From assembly GCA_008360955.1 (NCBI GenBank), contig LUCM01003860.1, positions 19,506 to 83,505 of the forward strand: 64,000 nucleotides of DNA, given 5' to 3'. Under the pieces are notes generated by a model, which ran no database searches, was not told where the DNA came from, and worked only from the letters and a program-made list of their open reading frames with translations. This document shows positions 37,601 to 52,600 of the stretch, piece by piece; position 1 is the stretch's first letter, and the number at the start of each line of letters is the position of its first letter. Source of the stretch: Fasciolopsis buskii. Lineage: Eukaryota > Platyhelminthes > Trematoda > Plagiorchiida > Fasciolidae. The position numbers and the translations under genes are program-made.

Positions 37601-40600
37601 TCATGTCTAAGTGGGTTTGTCCTAACAATCAAAATTCGCTGGGGCTCACGTAATCAAAATAGTGAGAAATCACTATCGATTTCCCACCCTCCGATAGTTG
37701 TGGTGGAAGATGGTATTTATTTTTCTTGTCTTTCTTCATAACTGTACTGTGAAAAGCTCATGTAACTTTTGATTTACATCCTCAAAATCATTGTCACTGA
37801 TCTCCCAAAGCTGCGTGCTCTGCTCTGGTGGCTAACTAATATTCCGACCCTCCCGTTGTGCTCTTGCGTATCTATAGGTAAAAGACATACTTTCACAAAT
37901 GAAAACACGAATCTTACGAAGCAGCAATCCTCTGATAAACTTGGAGCCTGGACTCTCAAAGTGCCGTCTGATTTATCCCCAGTTCTTTGGATTCATTTTA
38001 CATAGTTTAGCCAGTACACCGGGTTTACCAAGCAAACTGCTGGCATAAGATTGGAGTACGACGGAACAGTTTTTCGAGAAGAGACTTTTAAAACATTTTA
38101 ACATTATGTATGTTACCTGGTTTTGCTATGATAGTTTGCAGGAAAAAATCCTAGTTGCAACTGTTAGCTGATGAACAGCTCGCAACCATGGCGGTAGAAA
38201 CAACAATTATCAACAAAATCCCAGAGCAGAACTCACCACTGTCTCGACGAGTAAACGTCCACGGAACTTGCGACACTATCATCATCGACTGTCATTGAGC
38301 CCGTGATTGACTGGTCTTCGTCCTCTGTCACTGAGACAAAAGCACCTGGAATAGGTTGAATTCGGTCCCGATTCTGGGCTAATATCGGTGGGTCTGCTGG
38401 GTGACCATTCAGCTTGTTTAGGACCACGCTGATGGATGGAATTGCTTCTGCACCAGAATCCAGTTGAGACTCGACTGACTCACTTGTTATCAGGCAGATA
38501 ATAATAATGTTAATAATAATGATAATGGACAGCAAAGAATTTCTGGTCCCTGAACTTTACTCTGGTTTACTGGCGGACATTTTTGGTCGCATGGAAACTA
38601 TAGTGATTTTGGAATTAACGCATAAACTACAGGCTATTTCTCAGACGAGCAAACATGAAGCCGAATGCCCACATTAGACCATCGTCTTTAGATTTCGTTG
38701 CATTTAGTAATGGCTACATTCTTGAATCAGTTCCGGCTTCATTACAATAAAAGCAATGCATGAAAGTAGCATTAACGGCGATTTCGCCGTCAGACAATTT
38801 TTTCAAGCGGTAATGCTTGTCGGGGTTAATAATGATGACTAAAACTTGGCTTCAGAAAACGAGTTTAGGTAGCTCACTCACTAAAAGACGAAAGACATTA
38901 GGCTTCACTTCATGCAATATCTTGTTTTGTTCTTTTTAACACTTATTCTTATTCTAACTGTATTCAACCAACTCAACGCCTTGTCCCAGAAGAGAATGGG
39001 CCGCAAAAATACGCCTGCTTTGTAATAAAAACTAGAAATGGAACCTTGAACAAGGTGGCAAAAATGAGCTGCAGAAGGTGCCTCGTATTTTGTGTGGTCA
39101 GTGAGAGCGGTGGGACTAAACGAGGTAAGTCACTTTGTGGTATGAACGCTTAGTTGGTTAGGAATCACCACTGCGCGACTAACGATTTTCGGGTACGATG
39201 GAATTTCCTATTACTCAAATTAATCAAGTATTCCAACTCTGTAGGTCCTGTTCAATAAAGCCTTTGTTCTCCTTAGGCCGTCGGCTGTGAAGTCATCTGC
39301 CGTAGAAATTGATTACTGTTTGATGCTATATCATTCAAGGAAGCTTATCTTAGCGGCTAGGCTGTTCAGCTCACAACCATTTGTCTCGAGTTCCCGTTTC
39401 AGTTCGGGTGCTAGGAGTATGCAATGCTGACAATTCCTAACGAGAATGGAGCAGTTATACAATGCTTCCTTTGTTTCTAAATGGTGGTTTGGAGTTTGAT
39501 ACCACATGATGAATAACTTCCTCTATCATATTCTACCTCCGCTAATCTCCACAATCACTTGCTGAACCTAGTAATTTATTTAACCGACTTGTTCTTCAGC
39601 AAGAGATAGCTGCGCGAACGTAAACGTAGTATGACTGAATTTGTTAAGAGACACTGCGGAAAATAACAGAAACAACGACATGGCTGCATAGTCTAACTAA
39701 TAGTAGCTTATTCAGACAAAGTTACTGAAAAGAAAACTTTTCACAACGTCACATTAGAACACACTGACCCCGGTGCCTAAAATATTGATTAATTTCAATG
39801 GAAGACGGGCAAGTTCAGTACTTTCCTGACCAATGAAACAAATTAACCTTATTTAGCAGACTAGCTGCAATTCCGAGATTGACATATCATCGGCTCTGTT
39901 TAACTAGCATTGCTATTTTTCCAATTCTGATTCGGAAAGCGTCAAAAATTGATCGGCCAACTGAAACGTCCTTCGTAAAGATTTACTGTTCATTAGCACA
40001 GAGTGGCCGAAACAGCTGTCAATTTGTCGTCGTTTCGGTTATCTCTGGTAACCTTTCTCAAGAGTGGTCTTAAAAGCAGCAGTTTTCTAGCTCAATGAAG
40101 TCAAAAACAACACTGGTGGACAAGGAAACAACAAATCATGATCTGCTGCCTTTGATGCTTGTTTACATAAAAGTTCATCGACAGACCAGGTTAAAATTTT
40201 CATGTGCTAACGTGATAAGTAGATCTTCTTGGAAGAGAATATCATACCAACGGAGATAAGTCTAAGTTTTACATCGCAGTTGCGACCATTGCTTAGTGTA
40301 CCTCAGTGGCTATATTAATTCATAGCAATCCTCCAGAATCAATAATAGATGAATGAACACTCCACGTCGTGGTTGTATCAATTGTAAATGCCAAGAAAAC
40401 TATTCGTGTACTAAACAATCACCCAGGATAGTACTGCCCTCAGTTCAACGGGAAAGTCTGAAAAGTTGTTGACTTCACTTACTGGATGTTAGCGCGGACA
40501 GGATTTTGTCTTAGTATACCAGCTGCAGGACAACCCACGAGACGAATTTCACTCTAGAAAGAGAGGTCACAAGTTGCAATTGAGTAAGAGCTTTATTAAA

Positions 40601-43600
40601 TGCTTCTCTAGGTTGAGGGTTTAAAAGATTCAGGTGAATTAGATCTGATTAACTGTAATCTGCCCAAAAGAAAACCCCCACAACCTGTAGTACACAAAAT
40701 TAGTCTTTTCTTTTATCTTTTACTTCCTTTACTAACGAAATAACAATGCACACCATTTTCAGGAAGAGGGCAGCGGCCAACAGAAGGCTACTAAATGAGG
40801 AAGTTGACCGGCGGTGGGAGGATTCAAATCCACGACCTTCAGGTCCGAATGTCACGATTTCGTTCGCTTAGCCACCGCCAGCCAATATTTTCACCTGGAT
40901 TTCTCTGAATGTACTCTAACACATTACCGATGCACGAGCAGAAGTCACGCAAGTCAAGCACACTTCTCAAAGCATATTTTGTAGTCCGACATTTTATTAC
41001 ACTGTCTCCTAAACTGCTTTGGAGTCGCGTGAAAATCACTTAGATTTATATAAAAAAATAATCGGATTTGGGTCAGAACAAACCTTTCTTCCTCAACACG
41101 TCAACCTACAGATTACAGACCAAAGCACAAGTAAAAGGTACATGTTACATTATATATGTGCCATTGGGCGAACGTAAAATGAACCATATTTCTAATATGC
41201 ACGGTCGGAGCCTGTGCCTGCAGTCATCTGTTGTAGTAATTGGCTGAGGATAATCAATGATTTTGAGTGCCTTGAGAATTCCACCAAAACTGATGGAGAT
41301 ACTTCGGAGGTATTAATATCACGAACTGCAAAAGCCAGTGAAGCTTTCGCGAACCTGTGACATTCGTGGCTCCACCATGACTCCTTCAAGGCAGAGTGCG
41401 CAAAGCCACAATTCGTAGTTTTCGTCTTTGAGGTCCCTTTGCACTCAAGATTCCTGCCGGCGATATCTCGAAGCTGCTCTAGTCTGGTGGAAACATTCGA
41501 TGAACAATAACGAAGTGTGCCGATTTTGTTAGATGCAGACATTGGCTCATTTCGATGGCCTGGAGATATTCCACGTCAACTTGTTCATCGTTTGGTCGTT
41601 CGCGTTGTTTTGGGGCATGCATGACAAGAGTGATAAAGCAGCGCTGCGGTTGGGCTACGACTTGGTGTAGAAGCATGAAAAATTTAGCTTCGGGTTTGGT
41701 TTCAATTGATGTCCTTCACCTCCCTGGTTGGGGTGCGAGAGACGAAGACTGTCGGTGGCGGGAGATGCTGGCGGACCTGACTAATAACCGAAGTCACTTG
41801 CTTGAAAGTTGCAAAGCTTGTCTGCAGAACTCGTAACCCGCAAGAATACACTAAATACAGAACAGCAAACCAAAAAGTTTGCTAGATGAAAGCACAAAAT
41901 CTTGAATTCTTCCAGTTGTTTTCCCCTCCTAAACCCGTTAACTTTGACAAGGTATTTAAATAATGTTGACTTGTTACGTTTAAGCCGAAGTTATATATAT
42001 ATTATATATACATATATATATCTAGAGAGAGAGAGGGGGGAGAAAGATAGAGAGGTGATAACACGTTAGGGAAGGATGTCCTTTCTCGTAGCTCAGATTC
42101 AACAGGATGGTAGTGGTTTGTTCTCACATAGATTTTGATCAAGTAGAGGGTGTTCCCGAATTTTTATTGATTGAAAGGCAGTGAGAGCTGTGTTTGGCGT
42201 GGGTTACGGGATGGTGTGCTTGGAGAGATGAACCACTGATCGTTCGGACCAAGGAATCCGTAGTTCCGTTAGTTGGATAAAGAACTGAATTAGAGACGGC
42301 ACTACTTTCTGGAGATGAGTACAGTATAGTTACGAATAGGCAGTGGTGCCCTGCAACTCAAACTGATATCAGAAATTTATTGGCGCGCATGAATAAATGT
42401 GTGGACGCTGTCATCCAAGCCTGGCTCAATCATAGACTATTGGGTGGAAGTTTGAGAACGAACACACTATTTTGTTCCTAATAGTTGTTTTGTTCCCAGT
42501 AAATTATATATAAATTTTCTACGACTGTCAGCAGTATCCCGTTTAAGTCACTTGGCAAAAAACAAAATGCCAAAGCTATCAATAGTTTCCACTAGTTCAT
42601 TGAAAACGCTTTTTTGGGGAAAACTGTCATTCAGGATGCTCGTGTGAGGCCCACATTTGAATGCACTCCAAAGAATTGAATTTTGTTCTGTCGTACTCAT
42701 CACAAACAGTTATCAAAAATCTGGTTGGTTGGAAATCGAGGAATTTATGTACTAATTTAAAATGAATAACTTGGAGATGAATATATATACAGAGTGTGCA
42801 TATTTGCTGTTAACCCAGTGGTATAAACAGTTAAATGTAAAAGTGACAATTCCTTTACGGTTGTGCTCCCTTCTGAGATCGATGGTTTGCCGCGAAATCT
42901 GGTAATGAACCAAACGATCAGAAATAAAAGAAACAAAACTAATAAACAAAGCTTATTAAACTAATCACATAGCTGACAAAAGATTTTACTTGGAGCTACA
43001 GGAAAAATTCAACATTTGCCAACGATATGACTATTGTATCTAGGTGTTTTACTCGTTGTTTATTTGATGCGAAATGCGCGTACCAGGGGAAGAACTGTCT
43101 TAAACAAACTCTCGAACGAAATCCTTATGGTCGGGAAATGACTAGAACAGCTTCCTACTGAGTTATAGGGCACAAAGGGAAGCTACGGTGTAGCACTGGA
43201 GATCAAGTTTTAATAAGTTTCACATTGTTTTTCCAACCGAATATCAGTGACTCGTTCACAGCATCATCTGATAGGCACTTCACAATCATAATTTTTTAGC
43301 CGCGAAGACAGTCTAAATAAGACCATATACTTTCAAACATGATACCATTATTCCTGGCTGCGAAATTTGTTTTCAATTTGTTGGTGCACTTAAAAGTTTT
43401 GTTTAGTTCTGCATTGGGCGTTTTCAAACAAGCCAGAAACATGATACTATACGTTTCTAGATTACCTTATCTGTCGAATTTTCGGACGTATCGTAATCGG
43501 GAGAATCCGGTTTATAGCGTTGCTCTCTTTGTTCAGGAATAACCTTTGCTCTTTCTTCGGTTTTGCGCTGAAGTAGGGAACCAGTGGCGAAAATTAGTGA

Positions 43601-46600
43601 GCTATCGTAATATTGAATGAATTTGTTCATCCATACAATCGTAAGCCCCATACAAACCTCAAACTAGCTTCTAATTCCCCAACAGCCAAACCATCATCTG
43701 ACCAGTATGTTTCTTTTTCAAATTTGTCCAACGTCTTTGAGTACAGCATGCAGGACGTGGGAAACACCTGACCCTTCCAAATCAGTGTAGACCGAATAAC
43801 TCACAGGGAGAATGGTTACATACAACCGTCACACGAGAGCGAACGCTAATGTAGGTCGTTTCATGTTCACAAATGAAGCAATTAGAAATATAGGTGCATG
43901 AGTTATTGAATACAAGAAGTCACTGAACATCCCCGATATGGCATTTCGGTGGCTCCACAGATATTGAGGTGGGCGAAAGCAAATCAGCTGGTGTGATTAT
44001 GTTCTTGACGTTTGCTTCAATTGCGGTGATGATATATTGTGTAGCGGCTGGGGAAACCACAAGCACATACGGGAAATAGAATTGAGCCGGAACAGGAAAA
44101 TAATTTCTACAACAGAATATGCGGCTTCTAACCATAGCACATTGGCAAAACAACAATGGAGATTGGAGAATGCGGATCGTATTGTCTATTTGCTGAGTTC
44201 CAGGGATGTTGGCCAGAGGGAAAACAAACACCTTGGTCCACTATTCACTTCATTTAGGTTGGGACTGACAGAGGCGTTTCTGCGTTTACTTTGTTGACAG
44301 TCCCATGTAAATTTTATGACTCTGAATGCGTGTGTGCGTATGTGCGGGGAGAGGAGGTTGAAAGTAGACATGATCAGCTCAATCAGGTTAATCTATCGAG
44401 AAGCTATTTTTGTGGCGTTTTGCCTGGTCCCTACATCGGCAAATCAAAGGTTGACAAGGTTCCATATAGAAGGGGTTCTGGGATCCTTATAGAAAATATT
44501 CTACCCAGAATAGGTTTTCGAAAGATGGAAAATAAGAAAAATCACATGGAGTTAGTCCCTTGTTCTTTCTAATAATGCATATCATTTCGAATCTAGCTGG
44601 TTTCGTTGAGGCGAACGGAATGCAAACAGACTATCAAAACTGACACATAAATACCTTTAATTCTTCTATTTTCTTTCTTCGTTCTTCCAACATTTTCATC
44701 TAGGAGAAAGAAAAAAGGAGTTTCGAATCTTTTGTATAGGACGATATATGGATTGATTTCGGCAGCACCGACTCTCTCCAAATTAAAACAGATAGGAAGA
44801 TAATAATTTGTCAGCTGAGAAATTGCAGTCTTGGTGCGAAACTCCCAATCAGATTTTTCATCACTTGGTCTTTAATGCTTGGCAGAGATTGACCCACACG
44901 CATAACCTTAACCCCAAACGAAGTGAACTTAGCCGTCTTGGCCAAATTTCCCATTGACTTAGTTTTATATTGGCTATAATGGTTAAACAGCAGAATCACT
45001 GGGAACTTGTGTATTTCTTGAAGTTGATAATATCCTAATTAGGAATCATCAGCAGTGCATATCCACCGCGCCCGAACTGGGACGCGAACCCGGGACGAAC
45101 GATTCTGAGTCGAACGCCTTAGCCATTACGCTACCGGGCAGGCTCCGAACGGTTTGTTGAACTTCAGCACATGATGTCCGGTAGCGTAATGGCTAAGGCG
45201 TTCGACTCAGAATCGTTCGTCCCGGGTTCGCGTCCCGGTTCGGGCGCGGTGGATATGCACTGCTGATGATTCCTAACAAGGATGAAACAGCTGTACAGTG
45301 CTTCCATGGTTTCTTTATGCTGAGTTGAGCGATGATATCACATGGTGAATTATTTCATGTAAACATTCAATCTCCTACTACTAAAATGTACTAAAATATC
45401 CTAATTATCACTAAGATTCTAAGGTCTATCGCCAGAGCCAGCACATGAATCCGAACCAGCAACCGAACACTTACGAGTTGGTCAAAAGGGTGTAAAGCAG
45501 TGGATGCATTTTCGAATTCAACAAAGAAAACGGAAATCAGTGAACACTCACTTCGCGTTCTCGTTTGGAAAACGGATCTAAAACGACATGGTAAGAATGA
45601 AAAACATTTGACGTTAAAGGAGCTAAATGTTACCAGTCGAAACGTCGTCTGAACTGAATCACTTTCACCAACAATGACCTCTGTGCCACGTTCATCGCTT
45701 CAGAGAATATCAAAGTTCATTGGAAATAACTGAATCTCCCTTTCATAAGCCAAACAGATTGGCGCGACGATCTTTAATGTAGGTGCAGAATAAAAATCAG
45801 GTCCCTAAGATGAAATTCCCAGTCGTTCACAAAGAACAAAAGTAGCAATCCTCAGCAGACCTGGTTCTTTCTAGCCACAAATGAGAATACTACTGAAAAG
45901 CATGCGAACGTAACACCCAGAGTGACTGGTCCCAAAACATGTGAATATTCCGAAGTGCGTAAGTAAAACGCGTTGTTTAGAATAATCGCCGCATTGACAA
46001 CAGTTCCAAAATGTCATCTGGCCGACTTCACTTCCCATTCTCTGAACCTGTACACAATAAGGAATTAAAATGATGGGAACACCTCCGCAGTGGGGAAAGT
46101 GCAAATAAAACAACGAGAGAAAAGTAATTCCTTGGTTTTCCATTTGCCTAGCGTCCACGTTCAAAATAACCCGAAAAAGTTGGAGCCAGACTTTTTTGAA
46201 TGATCCACGCAGACTAAGCGCTAAAAGAAACAGCTTATCTTTCATAACGACTTTCGACAGCAACAGTTGTTATGCAGCGAGGCCTGAAGCAGAATTTAGC
46301 AGATTGTTTAAAAATGATAGGTGTGCCAAACAATGTTTAGAAAACCATTCATCAAGAAACATCAACATCTAACTCGGTACCAAAACCACGGAAACACCGC
46401 ACTTCAACTCCACCCTTGTTAGGGATCAACAATGAACACGGCACGAACATCGGATGGACAATTGTGAGTCGAAGGACTTAGTGGCTTTGCTAACCGAAAA
46501 GGTTTTCAATGACTGAATAACCTACACCACATAATGTAACATTTATCCATCAGTGATGTTGCACGGGCAAAATTGCAAAGTTCTTTCCCGGCAGCCTAAG

Positions 46601-49600
46601 TACAACGAAGAGTTTGAAACAATGTGGTCATAACATGACTTTCACGATCCATGGGTTGCTTTCTGATATCTTGCCGTGAATGGCCAAGGAGATTAAGCCG
46701 GTCATCTAGGACTAATTGGCTGATGCCTCACATCCACGGTCAATATGTTTGAATACGAGTAGTTAGGCAGTCACTTTGGTCTTTTTGCAACGACATGAGC
46801 CCATAGATTACTACGTGTAAATAATAGGAAGTGATAATACTCAGAATCTTGCACATCACCATGAGGCATCTTACATTACACACCAGGGATAAGAAATCGG
46901 CGACTCCTCAATACCCAGAGAGTACCAATTTGCACAAGCCTGTTAAAAACGTTGACTACAGAGTGGTCCAGCTGAAAAAACGAAGCATTGAATCAACCGA
47001 CTCGTATCCAGCAGGACAGTCAGTGTCAAACCAACTGAACCAGTGAATGAACTAGCTGTTTCAGAAGAAGTTGCACAGCAAACACTTAGCGAACTGTTTG
47101 ATTATTTATAAATGGATGGGACAGGTAGGCTTGTTTAATTAACGTCAAATTCACCATCAGGTATACTGAATCGAAAGCCATGTTTTCTGGGGGATAACAA
47201 TGAGACAGACTAATGGTAATTGGCAAGGATATTTCATCCTAGAAGAATCTGAAAATTAACATGATATGAGTAATGAACAGATGACCCTTAACAGGCATTT
47301 TCCTTGGCTGAATGGCAATCCTGTGCAGTAACCAGAATCCAAAGGCTTAATCAAATGCAACAGAACATTCCTGTCATTTCCAGGTAAGAAAGATGAATTT
47401 CACACTTGTCGAGTGCACAGACATGGTTCTTTTTTATGTAGTCCACGACTTGGAACAGCCCCCACTGCTAAACATTTGTGAACAGTTGCAGATTGCTACC
47501 AAGGGTATCGCACCAGAAAAACAAAACCCATTCAAAATAAACTGTCCAGTGCCTTTAATCTTTGGAGTTTACCAGAGTTTTCGCAATGGTTTTTTAATGA
47601 AAACCGTCGTGGTACTTTAACCGCCCTAAGTGGACAGAAAAAATGCCAGATTGTAGACTGAGTTAAGTGGAGCTAGAAACAAAAGCAATGTACAACTCAA
47701 GGAGGCATCATTCAGATAGCCCATAAGGTAAGCACTTTAGATTCTGCTATCTGGCATGACCAGTTAACCATTCCAGTTCCAGGTAGCCCTAATAGAACTC
47801 TCGCCAATGCTGAAAACGCCACAAAGATGCTTTCGGAGACTGAATTCCCACCAGCATCGTTCGAAATAGTCTAGACTACAGAATAATGGTGAAACTTGGA
47901 GCTCCTGGTCCTTGATTTCTACGCTATGTAGCAATGTATATGAAGCCTTGTGGACAATATCAACATAAAATACCCAACGGGCAGTAACGGCCGCCATGCA
48001 TATTTCATTGCAAAGGGTTGCTTGCGGAATTTGTTGCGCTGAACACGTGTTCCAAAGGCACAAACTGTTTTAATACCTGATTGCATGGCATTATTAGATA
48101 GGATTTCACTAACCTTACTGGTTGAGATTATTTGTAATCAAACAAGAACGAAATTAACGTTATTTTTGTGCCCCTTATACATACAGCCCCCAACAGTAAT
48201 CAGCGTGTTTCATGGCCCTTAAACCCAAATATCTTCCAAAAACCAGCTGAATCGATAAACTCTGCATGCAGTAAGCTATAAATGATGCATCGGTTACTAC
48301 AATCCGCCAGGATGAATTCAGGTCATCGTACCATTGACTTGTTTGCGGAATCAAGTGGGCCTAAAATTCACTGGTGCACACAAACCTGCCCATACCTTTA
48401 TGATTCATACGCGCTGGTTTTAAGTTGCCACGAGCAACTCAATAAAAGATATAACGTGTCGGATTTAAGGAGACACGCTAGAGGAAGGAGACATTTTTCT
48501 GATGATACATGTTTGGTATATAGGATAAGGAGAACTCACCTTCCAGTTGGTTCAAGGGTCGCGGTGAACATCCCAGAGCAGCGGCCACACCCATCAGGTA
48601 GCCGGCACCACGAGCACGGTTCCGCGCTGCCTCGCGTCGCACCATTAGAAATTCTTCCACCAACTGGGCACGTTTAATTGCACCTCCGGGTAAAATTGCT
48701 TGGTTTGCGACAGGTCGTTTTAAAGCTTTTCGCGTTGAGATGAGTAAAACGAATAAACGAACAAATAAACCAAGGTTACTTCTCGAGATATTAGAGTTTA
48801 GTCACACTAAAATTGTTTTAAACCAATTAAGAAGCTGGAAATGATTTAATGTTGAGAAGTCCGACTATGGAGGACGTTAACTGTTGCGACAAATGGTTTG
48901 CCGAAAAAGCACATTTCAGCTACCTGAACGCAGACTGACCGTCTTTAAAAGACTAACTATCGAAATCACTGGGGAGTAGCGAAATTATCACTAATATTTA
49001 AGGAGATCGAAGAGAAAACCCAGCGGTTGAGAAGATTACATAGTCAGTTAGACTGAAAACATTACAGGTTTCAAATATGCATGCTAGTATCTTTCACTAA
49101 GTAGAACAAACGACGATCGTCCGTGTGGTTTAGTAGATGGCGGAGTTTAGTTTACTGCACCCTGCAGACATCAGTTTACAAACGGCGTTCCATTAGCCAT
49201 CGCAACACTTAAGAATTTTCATACTGGAACATCCTGGTAACAGTCCCGCATAACCCAGCAATGTAAGCCCAACACTCATAAAGTATATTTTTGACAACAT
49301 CACTTAGAAGAAAGGAAAAAAACTCGATAAAATGCCAGAAGTCTTCCATCCCCTATCAGTCACCTGGGGAGAATGGTTTCAGTCGTCATATTTGGTAATA
49401 GACTCCATCCAATGCGCAGAATTCTATACGCAAAGGGACAACCCGAAACCCTTTAGTTCTTTCTAATTTTAAACACCAGGACTTGCTGTGAGGCTATTTG
49501 AATTTTAAATTGTTAAAATTGGCTTTAGTCAACCATGATTAAACTACTGATAAATGAAAGAAAATTTTCAGTTTAAATCTGTTGCTTTACCTTTCCTTGT

Positions 49601-52600
49601 ACGAAGCGTCCTCCGAATGATTTATTGACCGCTTCCACGGAGCTTTCTAGAAGTTTCTTTCGGGATGTAGGAACAAAATTTCCCGAAAAGCACACGACTT
49701 CTTTTACGGTTATTCCTACTCACCAGCCTGAATATTCGACACTCTTCTGCCCATACGTTTGCATTCCGAACCCGATTTTCGCACTAGGATCTCATTAACA
49801 TAAACAAGCGTGTGCATTGATGGCGGGCCCATTTATGAACCCTAGTGCTGATTTTGCTGGAAGGATTTTTTAGATTAGCTAGGCATCACCTTCAGAAAGA
49901 GGGCACATGGTCCAAAGTTGCTGAAGGTTGTCATTGGCTAATGGACGAAAACCTTCTTACAAATCATCAGTGGGATTCATATGTGGACCAAGTATCGATG
50001 GACATTTTTACTTGTGCAAATGGGGAAAGCCTGCACTAATGTCTGTCCACAGGTAAACGAAAATCTGTTGACATTCGAGTGAACTAGATTCCTTGCAGTT
50101 AAAAAAAGTTTTTTGGTCCGGTGCAAAAACCAGTGAATTTCTTTGGTGGAGTTTTTCACTTTTTGGCTGAAGAACGCCTTTGTAAAACATGGACTTAGAT
50201 CAATAAAACAGTGTCACCTGCCTGGGTCAAGTGACAAGGACTGCATATGACGGACTGGCCGAACGGAACATTTTGATATGGAAACAAAATCTCACCTTGA
50301 TCGTTTAAATTCAGATCCACTCTACCCAAATGACAATGGTTATTCTGTTCATTTGAGATTTCTTGTTGATCAGATTTTGGACAGTCCAAAAGATCACCAA
50401 ACAAGTTATAATGTCCCTTCGGTGTCTGGCCTGTTAAGGAAAGAGTTCAACAAAAGGTCTGGAGTGTGCATTCCATTACCCGAGATTAAATCTTATTTCA
50501 AAATCAGAAAATTCTGAAGCATCATTCATACTTCCACTTAGTGCAAGCGTGTGCTCGTGTGTGCGCGTCTTCGTACATGTGCATCGTTAATTATCCAGTG
50601 AATAATTTGACTATTCATTTTTTCCGACATAGTCAAGCATATTTCACGGAGTCAAGGTCAGAAAGAACAGAGGACAAGGAAGAAAGTTCCCTGAAAACCC
50701 TCGCAAACCAACTGATGGAGAAAATTCTAGAGGATACAGTGGGAATGCACTATCGGTCATCTGTTCCGTGCAAGATTTTCCCCGATCTTTATGCATTCAA
50801 TCACAAGGTGAAGCAATAAATTCCTTGGCTACTCAAATAATATTTTCAGGTTCGTCATGCGTTTACCCATGTCATAAGTTAGCTATGACGAAATGGGTGA
50901 AGGGAAACGTGGAATAGTCGATTAACAACACATTTTCAATGCATCATTCACTGACTTCAGTAAAAGTCGAGCGAATTCAGAAAACTGTCAATTCAGTTTG
51001 AGAATGTGGCGCCACGGTTGGTTTCACTTTATTTTGGTGCATCTCATGGACCAACTGATCCCACGGTTTATCGACGGGTAGGGAATCACACACTAATTAG
51101 ACCTGTCCCAGTTCTGCTCAGTTGTGTTTTATACTTCACACGCGACCATGAGTTGCACCAGGTGCAAGCCTGACCAAACAGAATTTTGCTCTTAGGGCTA
51201 ACTGATAGTTTTCCAAACTCAGTCGATCATTTTTAACCTAATTTGACAGTATAGCAAAAAATATCACAATGGTATTGCATTCAGGGCCAGTTATTTTGCT
51301 ATCGACGCTGCTTCTGATTGAAGCTTATAACTGTACCAATTAACTTTACTCCAGTTCGATCTGTTAACTCTTTTGGCAAATGAATGTCAAAACAGGCAAA
51401 TGATCAGGTAAGGGAAAATTTCAGTCTAATCGTCACCCTTCCCTGATAAACACGGAAATGAAAAGTTTTCTTTGATCTCGTTTCTTGATGGAGAACAAAA
51501 AATTCGTTTGCGCAGAAAACAACAATAGCAATTGTGAATCCATATTATAGAATCCTAGATGAAACTGAACTCACTTCTCTATATCCGATTCTATTGGACA
51601 AAATTTAAGTAAGACAAATACGATGTGCAACATCCAAGGATAATATGGATTAGTGGATCATTTAAAATGCTTGTCAAGTAGTAGTTAGATGAAAAGCGAT
51701 TATCTGTACTCTTATTTTGTTGGTCGAGTTATTCGAACCTCAACATACGATGGAACTGTAAGTGTGACAATGGGCTTCGAAAAAACAAACAGCTACTAGC
51801 AACAAAGTTACAATCCGATGACACATGCGATGAGGCGAAGTCAAGAAATTTCAATTTCATTCTGTGCAACCATTAAATTTGCATCAACATACTTTGTTTG
51901 TGGTTGCTACCTTAGAGAATCATCTGCCCAAACGGAAAAAGAACGAAGAATAATGAAGAACCGACTGCAAGGTAGCAGGTTGAGGAATTATACGGAAGAA
52001 GACGGGCTTCGAACTCAAGAACGCCACTGACCACAACACTGAGCCACATCACTTATTGTCTTCAACCGTCTCCTGTGGAGATCTCGTGAACCCCAATCCG
52101 GTGGTCTAACTGAACCCACACGAGATAGTCCACCGGTTAAAATTTTCATACATTTTACCTGTCATAGACTGGCCACTCCGAAACATCGTCCAACCAGTAC
52201 CTGCCTCGAAGAACAGCGCACAACGAGACAACCGTTCTGCGGGCAGGCACAAGACATGTCCCAATCACCTTAGCCTATTCTCATTCACCGTCTGTCCCAG
52301 AGACTGGACCATAGGATTCAGTAAGTCACGCCTAACTTTTGAGTTACTCACAAAACTATCCCATCGTATTCTTTCAGTAGCACGAAGACAACGGTATTCA
52401 AACGCCGAAAGTCTTCGCACATTTGCTCTCAACGATTATGTTTCGGAACCGCGGAGTAATTCCGTCCTCATCGTCACCACGTAAACTCGACATATGATCA
52501 ATAACTGGGTGTAACTCCGACGGCGCAGACGTCACAAATTATCAAATACTAATTGGGCCTTCTTATGCGCGTGGACAATTCTTCCGATGTACGACCACTA

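Larger units (their letters stand above)
38479..43465. other. NEK1 intron with SINE and RTE relics
   Basis: Holds SINE copies at 39350-39530 and 40735-40880, an RTE relic at 41190-41836, and an (AT)n/(GA)n tract at 41991-42046. I see no NEK1 exon. Confidence 0.5.
44700..48539. other. NEK1 introns flanking the 26-nt exon
   Basis: Contains the SINE pair (45040-45365), a degraded SINE at 46385-46520 and, at 46831-48063, several open frames on both strands (for example HDLEQPPLLNICEQLQIATK, + strand near 47440) that I do not recognise. They may be retroelement remnants or exons of a + strand gene. Confidence 0.4.

Noticed and set aside
40795..40880. Possible tRNA gene on the - strand with a perfect 7-bp acceptor pairing
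   Set aside because: T-stem pairing is poor and the sequence continues into a known repeat fragment; a tRNA-derived SINE fits better. A tRNA-scoring program would decide.
45040..45365. Two divergently placed tRNA genes with anticodon CAG
   Set aside because: The D and anticodon stems pair only partly, and both copies carry the same SINE body that recurs at other loci.
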